From Ga0077527 sp964533495 (GTDB lineage Bacteria > Pseudomonadota > Gammaproteobacteria > Burkholderiales > SG8-41), in the NCBI GenBank assembly GCA_964533495.1, contig CAZHJU010000014.1:1-64000 (forward strand): a stretch of DNA of 64,000 nt, written 5' to 3'. Position 1 is the first letter of the stretch. Every line of letters starts with the position of its first letter. The notes beneath the pieces were generated by a model. That model worked only from the letters and a program-made list of their open reading frames with translations. It did no database searches and was not told the origin of the DNA. A program made the translations under genes and the position numbers. Shown here in pieces: positions 33,814 through 42,767 of this stretch.

Positions 33814-35076
33814 TCAGATTGATGAAGCCGTCCTCAGACGCTTTTTGGTTTCTTGGAATTCAACCGCAACCGACTCTGGCCACGACAGCCACTCCTTCAA
33901 TACCTCGGCCGTGTGCTGCCCAAGCACCGGCGGAGACATCAATGGGTTGCTGAAACCCGAAACCTTCCAGGGAGCACCGATCACGCGAATATCGCCGGAA
34001 ACAGGATGCCGGATGCTCTGGACAAGCCCCCGGTGCCCGACCTGCGGATCATCGATCGCCTCCAGATAACTGTTCACGAATCCGTAAGGAATGCGATGCT
34101 GCTCGAGCACCGGCCCCCATTCGGATGCGTCCTTTTTCCGGAACTCCTCGGACACCAGGCGGTTCAGTTCCACCTTGCGCGCGACCCTGCCGGACCCGGT
34201 ACGATAATCCGGATTGGCAAACCATTCCGGTTTGTTCATGGCCCTGCAGAACGGCTCCCACATCGTGTCATTCAGCACCATGATCACCAGATGCCGGCCG
34301 TCCCGCGTAAGGTAGGTATCCGCGGGCACCCGGGCCGCGGTGGCATTGCCGTGTCTTCCCGGATCGATTCCCGCCTGCAGCGCCTCCCCCATGCGGGGCC
34401 CCAGAACCGCCATCATCGCGTCCTGCATGCTCACGTCGATGTACTGCCCTTGCCCGCTCTGCCTGACCGACGCCCACACGCTGGACACAGCGAAGGCGGC
34501 AAACATCCCGCTGACGACGTCGGCCAGCGGCGCGCCGATTTTCAGAGGCCCCTGCCCTTCGTAACCGGTGACGCTCATGACTCCGGAAAGCGCCTGGATG
34601 ATCGGATCGAGCGCCGGGCGCGCGCGATAGGGACCGGTCTGCCCGAATCCCGAGATTGAGCAGTAAATGAGCCGGGGATTCAACACGCTCAGGTCACCCC
34701 AGCCCACGCCGAGCCGGTCGGCGACCCCGGGAGCATAGTTCTCGATGACCACGTCCGCGCGCGCTGCCAGATCGCGCGCGACCTGCCGGTCACCGGAATC
34801 CTTCATGTTCAGCGCGATGCTGCGTTTCGAACGGTTGATCGTGTTGAAGTAATCCTCGTCATGGGCGGCGCGCCCCCTGTACTTGATCCACCGCATCTCA
34901 TCCCCGCGGAGGGGTTCCTCGATCTTGACGATGTCGGCCCCCATGTCGGCCAGCATCATCGTCGCATAAGGTCCGGATATCACGCGCGTCAGATCCAGCA
35001 CCCGCATGCCGCTCAGCGGTTTGGTTGCACGGGCAGAACTGTTGGTTTCAGGTTTTTCCATTCTTGCAATCCGCAT
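33814..35076 (-). CDS. CaiB/BaiF family (class III) CoA-transferase
   Basis: 420 residues from the ATG at 35076; an ATG at 35061 (MEKPETNSS) is an alternative. N-terminal RVLDLTRVISGPYATMMLADMGADIVKIE and the GDQxR/RSKRSIALNMK segment are typical. The catalytic Asp is probably in APLADVVSGMFAAF. It moves CoA between carboxylic acids, with the acid unknown. The start overlaps the stop of the tandem CoA-transferase gene (TAATG), so translation is likely coupled. Third gene of the MaoC-CaiB-CaiB operon. Confidence 0.92.
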   Translation of the reverse strand: MRIARMEKPETNSSARATKPLSGMRVLDLTRVISGPYATMMLADMGADIVKIEEPLRGDEMRWIKYRGRAAHDEDYFNTINRSKRSIALNMKDSGDRQVARDLAARADVVIENYAPGVADRLGVGWGDLSVLNPRLIYCSISGFGQTGPYRARPALDPIIQALSGVMSVTGYEGQGPLKIGAPLADVVSGMFAAFAVSSVWASVRQSGQGQYIDVSMQDAMMAVLGPRMGEALQAGIDPGRHGNATAARVPADTYLTRDGRHLVIMVLNDTMWEPFCRAMNKPEWFANPDYRTGSGRVARKVELNRLVSEEFRKKDASEWGPVLEQHRIPYGFVNSYLEAIDDPQVGHRGLVQSIRHPVSGDIRVIGAPWKVSGFSNPLMSPPVLGQHTAEVLKEWLSWPESVAVEFQETKKRLRTASSI

Positions 35077-37463
35077 TAATCGATGATGCCCCGCGCACGA
35101 AGACCGGCAATGTCTTCCGGCGTTTTCCGCAACCAGGTTCCCAGCACCTCGTCCGTGTGTTCGCCGATATAAGGCGCCCGGCATGTGACCGGAACAGGCT
35201 GCCCGTTCAAATGCCAGGGCAGCCGGTACACCGGCACCTTTTTCAAGGCCGGATGCTCGACGATTTCGAACAGGGCCCGGCCGGTGTAATAGGGATGCGC
35301 CGCGATGTCCGGAAGATCGAGCAGCCTCTCCGCGGGAATTCCCTTTTCCCGGAGCAAGGCCGCCAGCGCGTCGCCGTCAAAGCGCAGGGTTTCCCGCGCC
35401 AGCAATCCATCCAGGGTGGCATGATTCGCCAGGCGCGCCGCGGATGTCGCATAGTCTTCGCCGGACATCCAGGCCGGTGCCCCCAGGATTTCCGCCAGGG
35501 CCCGCCACTGCCGGTCGTCTGCCGCGGAGATCGCGATCCACCGGTCCTCGCCCTGCACCGGATAGTGGTTGTGGGGCGCATGCGACCGCTGCTGGTTTCC
35601 GCAGGTCTGCCGTATCTGCCGGTTGACGACGCAATCCATGATCTGCTCGCCCATCAGGTTGACCGCCGCCTCCCACTGCGACAGGTCGATATGCACGCCC
35701 TTGCCGGTCAGGTTGCGGCGCCACAGTCCGGCCAGTATCCCGAAGGTCGCGTGGATCCCGGCATTGGGATCGGCATAGGGCGGGGACTGCACCGCAATCA
35801 CCCGTTCCCCCGGATAACCCACCATGCTGTTCAGGCCCGACAGCGCGCCGATCATGACGGCATAGGTGCGGATGCCCCGCAACGGCCCCCGGTGGCCGGC
35901 CGCGGACATCGAGCACATGACCAGATCCGGATTGACGGTCGACAGCACGTCCCAGCCCAGGCCCAGCTTGTCCATGACGCCCGGGGAAAAATTCTCGATG
36001 ACCACGTCGCATCCGGCGATCAGTTCCTTCATCACGTCGGCCGCCCCGGGCTGCTGAAGGTTGATGCACAGGCTTTTCTTGCCACGGTTGACGTTCTGGA
36101 AGACCGGGTTCTGCTCGGGATCCTTGGCCGTGCCGAACAGCGGCCGGCCCTGGCGCATGTAGTCCAGCGGTTTCCTGCTTTCGACGCGGATCACTTCCGC
36201 GCCCATGTCGGCAAGAATGTGCCCGGGAATGGCGCCGGCCCATACCCAGCCGAAATCGACCACCCGCAGACCCGTCAGGGGACGCCGGGGATCCACCTTC
36301 TCCGAGAAGGGTTTCGCCCGGACGCCACGGCCGGGAACCGAAGGCGGATGCCCGTCGGGGGCAGGCACCGTCCGGACATGGCCGGCGTCATGCCCGAGCC
36401 CCGCAAAAGGATGCGTGGGAACCCTCAATACGCCGCCGCCCGCATCCACTTCGGCAAAGTAGCCGCGTTCGCGCAGATGCGGATGCCCGGCCACCTCACG
36501 CATGTCGTACACCGGCGCGCCCGGAATGCGGTGATCGAGGCACAGCCTGGAGATCTCCTCCTTGGTCCGCGCACGGAACCACGGTTCGAGCAGGGTGTTG
36601 CATTCGTCGGCCTGCTCCTCCGTTGCCCTGGCCCGGTTGACGAACAGCGGATGGGTCAGGAAATCCTCGCGCCCGATCATGTTCAGAAACTCGGACCACT
36701 GCCGGGTTTCCAGGCACTGCACCGCGAAGAAACCGTCCTTGCAGGGGAATATGGCCTTGACGTACGGCTGGCGCGAAACGCGATAACCCGCGCGCGGCTT
36801 CTTCTTGCGCCCGAAAAAATCGTTGGCGACCTCGCCGCCGTTATAAAAGGACGCCCATACGTCCGCGGCGGAAACGTCCAGCAACGCGCCGCCGCCCGAA
36901 AACAGCTGGCCGGCCGCCGCCACCGCCGCCGACAGGCCCGCCTGGTAAGCGCTCTGGTCTCCCGGCAGCTTGAGCGGCGCCCGTCCGGGCTCGCCGATGC
37001 CCAAGGAAATGCCGCCGATCGCCTGCAGGGAAAGGTCGTCGGCGGGAAGTTCGCGCCATGGATCGGCAAGACCGTACGGCGTCACCGCCGTCACCACCAG
37101 CCCGGGATGGTCGGCGGCAATCCGTTCGGGACTGAGCCCGTGCCCGGCCCAGCGCTTCTCGCGCGCCGAATGCAGAAGCACGGCGCCCGCCCCGAACAGA
37201 TCCCGCAGCACCGCGCGCCCGTCCGCCGTTTCCGGATCGACCGTCCGGGCCTGCTTCCCCGCGTTGAGGCACGCGAACCAGCCGTTCGGGCGCGCCTCTC
37301 CGCCGCCGGCGCAGAACGACACATGCCGGCGCAGCGGATCCCCTCCCGGAAATTCGACCTTGATGACCTGCGCCCCCATCTCGGCAAACAGTTTGCCGGC
37401 GTAAGCCACGGCCACACCCTCGCCGAACTCGATGACCGTCACGCCGGAAAACCCGACGCTCAT
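35076..37463 (-). CDS. Tandem-domain CaiB/BaiF CoA-transferase
   Basis: 795 residues, about twice the usual length, made of two CaiB/BaiF units. The first begins VTVIEFGEGVAVAYAGKLFA and includes GDQSAYQAGLSAAV. The second begins LRVVDFGWVWAGAIPGHILA near residue 405 and includes YADPNAGIHATFGILAG, each unit keeping an aspartate at the expected catalytic place. The family normally works as interlocked homodimers, so the fusion may form a pseudo-dimer with two distinct sites. The ATG at 37463 overlaps the upstream MaoC stop by 4 bp. Confidence 0.9.
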   Translation of the reverse strand: MSVGFSGVTVIEFGEGVAVAYAGKLFAEMGAQVIKVEFPGGDPLRRHVSFCAGGGEARPNGWFACLNAGKQARTVDPETADGRAVLRDLFGAGAVLLHSAREKRWAGHGLSPERIAADHPGLVVTAVTPYGLADPWRELPADDLSLQAIGGISLGIGEPGRAPLKLPGDQSAYQAGLSAAVAAAGQLFSGGGALLDVSAADVWASFYNGGEVANDFFGRKKKPRAGYRVSRQPYVKAIFPCKDGFFAVQCLETRQWSEFLNMIGREDFLTHPLFVNRARATEEQADECNTLLEPWFRARTKEEISRLCLDHRIPGAPVYDMREVAGHPHLRERGYFAEVDAGGGVLRVPTHPFAGLGHDAGHVRTVPAPDGHPPSVPGRGVRAKPFSEKVDPRRPLTGLRVVDFGWVWAGAIPGHILADMGAEVIRVESRKPLDYMRQGRPLFGTAKDPEQNPVFQNVNRGKKSLCINLQQPGAADVMKELIAGCDVVIENFSPGVMDKLGLGWDVLSTVNPDLVMCSMSAAGHRGPLRGIRTYAVMIGALSGLNSMVGYPGERVIAVQSPPYADPNAGIHATFGILAGLWRRNLTGKGVHIDLSQWEAAVNLMGEQIMDCVVNRQIRQTCGNQQRSHAPHNHYPVQGEDRWIAISAADDRQWRALAEILGAPAWMSGEDYATSAARLANHATLDGLLARETLRFDGDALAALLREKGIPAERLLDLPDIAAHPYYTGRALFEIVEHPALKKVPVYRLPWHLNGQPVPVTCRAPYIGEHTDEVLGTWLRKTPEDIAGLRARGIID

Positions 37464-38683
37464 TTCTGTTCTTTCCGGTACACGCCGAACCCGAGATCGA
37501 TGCCGGAGCCGTTCTGGCAGTTCCTGGTTTCGACGTCTTTCGAGGGAAGAATGACCGTGGCGCTGCCATTCGGGGCGGTTACATCGCCCCGCTGATTTTC
37601 CGCCCAGATGTCGATGTCCACGCAGGCATGCCCCTCTCGCACGTACTTCGCCGACACCCTGCCTTTGCACCACGTGGTGTCGCCCATCGCATTGGGCAGG
37701 CGCAGTTCCGTGCGAATCCGCTTGAGCACCCCGGCATCACCCATCCAGTTCGTCACCGGCACCGAGAGCCAGGTGCAGCGCTGGGCGCCATAGTCGAGCA
37801 CGCCGGGAATTCCCGCTTTTTTCGCCATCGACGCGTTGTGATGAATGTTGATCGTGTGCTCCATGCGCCCGCCGGAATCCTGGCTCCGGATGAAATGTCC
37901 CGGATGGCGGATGGCGGTCCTGAGCAGCTGTCCTCCGGAATTTCCGCGGCCGCAGCCGACCAGAAAACCCGTGGTATCCATGTTCGAGAGCGGCCCCCGC
38001 GCCACCGGCGGCAACTCGTCCCCGACGCTGACGTCTTCCCAATAACGGATTTCACTACCGCGAACCGTGTTTTCCTCGTTGAGAATCGTCTCCTCGATCC
38101 GCCGGATTTCCTCCTCGCTGTATTCATGCTGCTCGACAGCGCGGTACTTGCCCTTTTCGCGGGCCGCCTTGCGCTCGTGCCGGGTGCACCAGCCCAGCAC
38201 CCTGGCAACCAGTTCGTCCTTCTGATTGAAGAACTCGCCCTGCGAGAACTGGATGACCAGCCTCCCCGAAAAACGGCTTTCCTTGTCTTCGACCGCGACC
38301 ACGCGCTCGATCGCCGTGACCCGGTCCCCGGGGCGCAGGTTCCGGAAAAATTCCCAGTCATTGCCGCCGAAGAATCCGTGAACCCCGGGCAATCCCCAGC
38401 GGGTGCGTCCGATCCAGCCATAGGCCATCGGGAACATCGGCGGCGCCAGAGCCGACCCGTACTGGCTGTTGCGCCCGTACTCCAGGTCGCGGTACAGGGG
38501 ATTCACGTCGCCGATACCATTGCAGAAATTCCTGATGGTATCGGGCGTCACGTCCTGCAGGTAAGGGCCTTCGGGGCGCAGCCTGACACCGACCATCTTC
38601 CGGGTCGCCTCGATCGTTTCGTCGGTGATCCGCCCGTCACCGGACCCGTCCGGCATACCCGCCTGTTTTTCCTGAGATTCCAT
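37460..38683 (-). CDS. MaoC-like dehydratase/hydratase, double hotdog (FAS1 dehydratase region)
   Basis: 407 residues from the ATG at 38683; an upstream TTG would add four. The N-terminal hotdog (about 30-175) has NFCNGIGDVNPLYRD, a MaoC-like pattern in which Asp and His/Asn contact the CoA ester. A second domain (about 225-390) includes the HHNASMAKKAGIPGVLDYG segment, which resembles the hydratase motif. Probable role: hydration of an enoyl-CoA made by the CoA-transferases encoded next. First gene of the operon, divergent from the LysR gene. Confidence 0.85.
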   Translation of the reverse strand: MESQEKQAGMPDGSGDGRITDETIEATRKMVGVRLRPEGPYLQDVTPDTIRNFCNGIGDVNPLYRDLEYGRNSQYGSALAPPMFPMAYGWIGRTRWGLPGVHGFFGGNDWEFFRNLRPGDRVTAIERVVAVEDKESRFSGRLVIQFSQGEFFNQKDELVARVLGWCTRHERKAAREKGKYRAVEQHEYSEEEIRRIEETILNEENTVRGSEIRYWEDVSVGDELPPVARGPLSNMDTTGFLVGCGRGNSGGQLLRTAIRHPGHFIRSQDSGGRMEHTINIHHNASMAKKAGIPGVLDYGAQRCTWLSVPVTNWMGDAGVLKRIRTELRLPNAMGDTTWCKGRVSAKYVREGHACVDIDIWAENQRGDVTAPNGSATVILPSKDVETRNCQNGSGIDLGFGVYRKEQK

Positions 38684-38721
38684 TTGAGAATCCAACCTCT
38701 CCGTCGTTTGTTAGTCGGTAA

Positions 38722-38754
38722 AGCAGAACCTGCTCCGGGAATTTCGCGATTCCC
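38722..38754. promoter_or_regulatory. Candidate LysR operator between the divergent genes
   Basis: Two dyads lie in the 113-bp region between the MaoC and LysR genes: AGCAG-AAC-CTGCT (38722-38734) and GGGAAT-TTCGCG-ATTCCC (38737-38754). LysR-type regulators usually bind dyads in such shared promoters. No binding motif is known for this protein. Confidence 0.45.
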
Positions 38755-38796
38755 GCCCTTGAGCTACCATGTGTCGCCGCCACCAGCATCCCCGTC

Positions 38797-39723
38797 ATGA
38801 ACCTCCGCCAACTGCGCTACATCTGCGAAATCGCGAAACGATCGCTGAACATGTCGGCGGCGGCCGCCGCCCTGCACACCAACCAGTCCGGACTCAGCAA
38901 GCAGATCAAGCTCCTCGAAGACGAGCTCAAGACCCAGATCTTCACCCGCTCGCGCAACCGCCTGACGGGCATCACCCCCAGCGGCCAGGCCATCATCGCC
39001 CGGGCGCAAATCATCTTGAACGAGGTGACGAGCATCAAGGCCGGATGCAGCGACGTCGCCGAAACCGGATCCGGCACAATCATCGTCGCCGTCACGCACA
39101 CCACGGCGCGCTACATACTTCCCGCGATCATCAAGGAGTTCTCCACGAACCATCCCGGCATCCAGATATCGATGCGTCACGCAAACCCCGCGCAGATCGT
39201 CGACATGGTCCTGTCCGGCGACGCCGACCTCGGCATGACCACCAACGTGCCGCCGAAGATGCGCGAGCTGCTTGCGCTGCCCTGTCGCCAATCCGCCAAG
39301 ATCCTGATCGTTCCGCCAGGACACAAACTGCTCAAAAGCCGCAGGATCACGCTCCCGGAAATCGCGAAATACCCGCTGATCGCCTACGAACCCGGCTTTT
39401 CGACGCGGCAGGATTCCCTGTCGGCATTCGAGAAAGCCGGCCTCAATCCGAAAATCGCGCTGAGCGCCATCGACGCGGATGTCATCAAAAGCTGCGTCGA
39501 ACTCGGCCTCGGCATTGCCGTCGTGTCGGACGTCACCTTCGATCCGGAAAAAGACGCCGGATTGCGCGCCATCCCGGTCGGCCATCTGTTCGAACCCTCG
39601 ACCATCAAGATATTCCTGTCCCGTCAACGCTACCTGCGGCGCTCCATATTCAATTTCATAGAAACCTGCGACGAGCGCTGGACCCGGGATCGGGTCCAGC
39701 AAAAAATGGGCGTGCCACTCTGA
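38797..39723 (+). CDS. LysR family transcriptional regulator (CysB/Cbl-like)
   Basis: 308 residues. The winged helix-turn-helix (1-60) reads MNLRQLRYICEIAKRSLNMSAAAAALHTNQSGLSKQIKLLEDEL, with the QSGLSKQI recognition helix of the CysB subgroup. The effector domain follows (about 90-295). CysB-like members often answer to sulfur compounds, but this one probably controls the adjacent divergent CoA-transferase operon. Convergent with the cupin-like gene, 7 bp apart. Confidence 0.93.
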   Translation: MNLRQLRYICEIAKRSLNMSAAAAALHTNQSGLSKQIKLLEDELKTQIFTRSRNRLTGITPSGQAIIARAQIILNEVTSIKAGCSDVAETGSGTIIVAVTHTTARYILPAIIKEFSTNHPGIQISMRHANPAQIVDMVLSGDADLGMTTNVPPKMRELLALPCRQSAKILIVPPGHKLLKSRRITLPEIAKYPLIAYEPGFSTRQDSLSAFEKAGLNPKIALSAIDADVIKSCVELGLGIAVVSDVTFDPEKDAGLRAIPVGHLFEPSTIKIFLSRQRYLRRSIFNFIETCDERWTRDRVQQKMGVPL

Positions 39724-39730
39724 CCCTCGA

Positions 39731-40474
39731 TCAGCCGCGCCTGGAAAACCCGAGCACCAGGACTTCCGCGCCCTGGATGCCCGCGCGCAATTCCAGCGGC
39801 GCCTCGCCGGGAGCGGCATGCATCACGGACCATCTCGGCAAAGCGCCCTCCGGCTGTTCCAGACTGCCATTGACGACCAGGCAGTACTGCCCGCCCGTTC
39901 CAGCAGGGTCCGCGACCTTTGCCGCCATTTCCGGCCCCATGCGGATCAGCGACGCGCCGACGCCGTCGCCAGCGGCCCCAAGTCCCTCCAGCAATGAATC
40001 AACCGCGAGGCTTTCGCGCGAAGCCAGCACCGGCCCCGTGCTGAGCACGATGTCCGCGTCCGTCGCATGCCGTTTTGCCGAGGGCCGCATCGCATCCCGG
40101 TAACCCGGCTTGTTCAGGTACACCGCGCCGGGATCCGTGACAGGACGAAACGTGAAATACGAAAAACCGGAGGCGCTGGCGACGATCGGCCCGTAGGCCG
40201 TGTGATGATCCGCGTAATGCACGGTCAGCGGCCCCACGGTCTGGCGCCCAAGCATGCCGCCTCCTTCGACAAACACCTGGAACTGGTCGACGGCATGAAA
40301 ATGCGGCAGCAGCGTTTCACCGGCGGTCATCTCGATCAGGAAGGCTTCCGGCTGCGCGCTCGCTTCCGCGCGCCGCCCCATGTAATCGCTGCGCCAGTGT
40401 TTCTCGCCGTTTCCCGCCGAAGACACCATGCGCCTCCGGCCGACGGCTTCCCCATAAGATACGGCGGTCACCAT
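39731..40474 (-). CDS. Cupin-like protein of unknown function
   Basis: 247 residues, no signal peptide. The N-terminal half carries a cupin-type metal pattern ETLLPHFHAVDQFQVFVEGGG, then LTVHYADHHTAYGPI. The C-terminal half has a second, degenerate beta-rich repeat (QYCLVVNGSLEQPEG). I do not recognise a named family; it may be a bicupin sensor or dioxygenase-like enzyme. It follows the Bug gene by 22 bp on the same strand, probably as one operon. Confidence 0.75.
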   Translation of the reverse strand: MVTAVSYGEAVGRRRMVSSAGNGEKHWRSDYMGRRAEASAQPEAFLIEMTAGETLLPHFHAVDQFQVFVEGGGMLGRQTVGPLTVHYADHHTAYGPIVASASGFSYFTFRPVTDPGAVYLNKPGYRDAMRPSAKRHATDADIVLSTGPVLASRESLAVDSLLEGLGAAGDGVGASLIRMGPEMAAKVADPAGTGGQYCLVVNGSLEQPEGALPRWSVMHAAPGEAPLELRAGIQGAEVLVLGFSRRG

Positions 40475-40496
40475 GAACGACTCTCCCGCATGCGGA

Positions 40497-41504
40497 TCAT
40501 TGCGGCTGGATGTTGGCCTGGCGCGCGATCTTGGTCCATTTCGCGATATCGCCGGCGAGAATCTTCTGGAACGCCTCGGGAGTGCCGCCCGCCGGCTCCA
40601 GCCCCTCTTTCGTCATGCGGGCCTTCATCTCGGGCGCCTTCAACAGGGAATCCACCTCCCTGTTCCAGCGGGACACCACCTGCGCCGGCAGGCCCTTCGG
40701 CCCCCAGATGCCGTACCAGAGCACCGCCTCGTAACCCGGAACCGTTTCCGCGATTGCAGGCACGTCCTGGAGCTGGCCTGAACGTTTCGCCGTCGTCACG
40801 GCGATGCCCCGCAACCGGTTGGCCTTCACATGGGGCGTCGTTGCAATGATGCTGCCGAATATCATCTGGATATGCCCGCCGAGCAAATCCGACAGGGCGG
40901 GGCCGGTTCCCTTGTACGGCACATGCGTCATCCTGACTTTCGCCATGTCGGCAAACAGCTCCGTCGCCAGATGCGCCAGGCCGCCCACGCCGCTGGATCC
41001 GTAGTTCAGGACACCGGGTTTCTGCTTCGCATGGGCAATGAGTTCCCCGACGTTCGATGCCGGAACCCCGGGATGCAGGGCGACAAGGTAGCCGGACAGG
41101 CACGTCAGGCTTATTGCCGTAATGTCCCGCACGGGGTCATAGGGCAGCTTGTACAAGGCTGCATTGGTGGCATAGCTTGCCGCGCCGAAAATCAGCGTGT
41201 AACCGTCGGGGGCCGCGCGCACTACCGTTTCGATGCCTGTCGAGCCACCTGCGCCGCCACGGTTGTCGACCACGACGGTTGTGCCCAGAGAATCCCCCAG
41301 TTGCTGCGAAAACAGGCGCGCCACGAGATCCGTGCCGCCGCCCGGCGCAAAAGGCACCACCATGCGAACGGGCTTCCTGCCCGGATATTCCTGGGCATGA
41401 AGGCCGGCGGAAAAAGAAAAAGCCGCGACCGCAAAAAATGCAATGCCGGCTCCCGAAACCATCGGGGCAAAGCGGGAAAACCGCCCCTGCATACCAGTCG
41501 TCAT
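40497..41504 (-). CDS. Bug/TctC family substrate-binding protein
   Basis: 335 residues with a signal peptide ending SAGLHAQE. Motifs: RKPVRMVVPFAPGGGTDLVA, TTVVVDNRGGAGGSTGIE, LNYGSSGVGGLAHLATE, MTHVPYKGTGPALSDLLGG. A strong GGAGGTGA site precedes the ATG. Upstream of the cupin-like gene and likely cotranscribed with it. Its proximity to the CoA-transferase block suggests that it captures the acid used there. Confidence 0.93.
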   Translation of the reverse strand: MTTGMQGRFSRFAPMVSGAGIAFFAVAAFSFSAGLHAQEYPGRKPVRMVVPFAPGGGTDLVARLFSQQLGDSLGTTVVVDNRGGAGGSTGIETVVRAAPDGYTLIFGAASYATNAALYKLPYDPVRDITAISLTCLSGYLVALHPGVPASNVGELIAHAKQKPGVLNYGSSGVGGLAHLATELFADMAKVRMTHVPYKGTGPALSDLLGGHIQMIFGSIIATTPHVKANRLRGIAVTTAKRSGQLQDVPAIAETVPGYEAVLWYGIWGPKGLPAQVVSRWNREVDSLLKAPEMKARMTKEGLEPAGGTPEAFQKILAGDIAKWTKIARQANIQPQ

Positions 41505-41750
41505 CTAGGGTCACCTCCATGGTCAGACTGTTTTTGTTGATGTATGGCTGCCGGTGCGCAGCCAGTGCCCGGATGAATGTAACATCTGAAAGTTTTTACT
41601 AGATTGCGTTTATGGAATAGCCTCGTCCAAACAGGACTAGCCGTTTAAAGAGAAAAAAGTCGCCGCAGGAAAAACCAGAGGAACGCGGAACGAATCCCGG
41701 TCCGAAACGCGCGAACATCCGAAAAACCCCTCCTTCAATCTGAAAATCCC
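41505..41750. other. Intergenic region between divergent Bug and aldo/keto reductase genes
   Basis: No gene supported. The AT-richer centre (about 41580-41660) presumably contains both promoters. I found no convincing known operator. Confidence 0.3.
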
Positions 41751-42719
41751 ATGGAATACACCACCCTCGGCCGCACCGGCCTCAAAGTCAGCGTCGCCGG
41801 CATCGGCTGCGGCGGCAGCAGCAAACTCGGACTGGCCGCGGGCCACGGCGAAGCGCACGCCGCCGGCATCGTGCGCCGCGCGCTCGATCTCGGCGTCAAC
41901 CTGATCGACACCGCGTCGTACTACGGCACCGAGGCCGCCGTCGGTGCCGCGATCCGCGGCCGGCCGCGCGACTCGCTGGTAATTTCCACCAAGCACAAGG
42001 TGTCGTCCCGCGACGGCGCGATCATTCCCGTCGCCGACATCCTCGCCGGGCTCGACCGCTCGCTGCGCACGCTCGGCACCGACCACGTCGACGTCTTCTG
42101 CATGCACACCGTGCAGCCGCACGAATACGACCGCGTGATGTCGGAAATCGTCCCGCCGCTGCTGCGCGAAAAAGAGAAGGGCAAGTTCCGCTTCCTCGGC
42201 ATCACCGAATTCGCCGGGCGCGACCCGCGCCACGAATCGCTCGCCCGCGCGCTCGGCGACGACTGCTGGGACGTGATGATGATCGCCTTCCACATGCTCA
42301 ACCAGAACGCGCGGCAGCGCGTGTTCCCGGGCACGCTGGAGCGCAACATCGGCACGCTGATCATGTTCGCCGTGCGCGCGATCTTCAGCACGCCGGGCCG
42401 GCTGCGGCAGGACATTGCCGCGCTGGTCGCCGCAGGCCGCCTGCCCGCGGCGCTGGCGCAAAAGGACAATCCGCTGGATTTCCTGCTCGGCGAAGACGGC
42501 GCGGACAGCCTGATCGAGGCCGCCTACCGCTACGCGCGGCACGAGCCCGGCGCCAACGTCGTGCTGTTCGGCACCGGCAACCCGGATCACGTCGAGCCCA
42601 ACGTCCGCGCGATCCTCAAGCCGCCGCTGCGCGAATCCGACCGCGCGACCCTCGCCGAACTGTTCGGCGCGCTCGAGGGCGTGGGACTCGACGAGGTCAA
42701 CCCGCTGCCGCAGCGCTGA
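41751..42719 (+). CDS. Aldo/keto reductase
   Basis: 322 residues. YTTLGRTGLKVSVAGIGCGG is the family start, with catalytic Asp and Tyr in NLIDTASYYGTE, Lys in STKHKVSS and His in VFCMHTVQPHEYD. The C-terminus has the cofactor-loop-like segment VLFGTGNPDHVEPN. It resembles the group of YajO/L-glyceraldehyde-type reductases more than the short AKR at 11.7 kb. Substrate unknown. Confidence 0.9.
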   Translation: MEYTTLGRTGLKVSVAGIGCGGSSKLGLAAGHGEAHAAGIVRRALDLGVNLIDTASYYGTEAAVGAAIRGRPRDSLVISTKHKVSSRDGAIIPVADILAGLDRSLRTLGTDHVDVFCMHTVQPHEYDRVMSEIVPPLLREKEKGKFRFLGITEFAGRDPRHESLARALGDDCWDVMMIAFHMLNQNARQRVFPGTLERNIGTLIMFAVRAIFSTPGRLRQDIAALVAAGRLPAALAQKDNPLDFLLGEDGADSLIEAAYRYARHEPGANVVLFGTGNPDHVEPNVRAILKPPLRESDRATLAELFGALEGVGLDEVNPLPQR

Positions 42720-42767
42720 GCCGCTAAGCCACGGACGCTGCCGGAAAAAGCCGGTAACGGACCGGCG

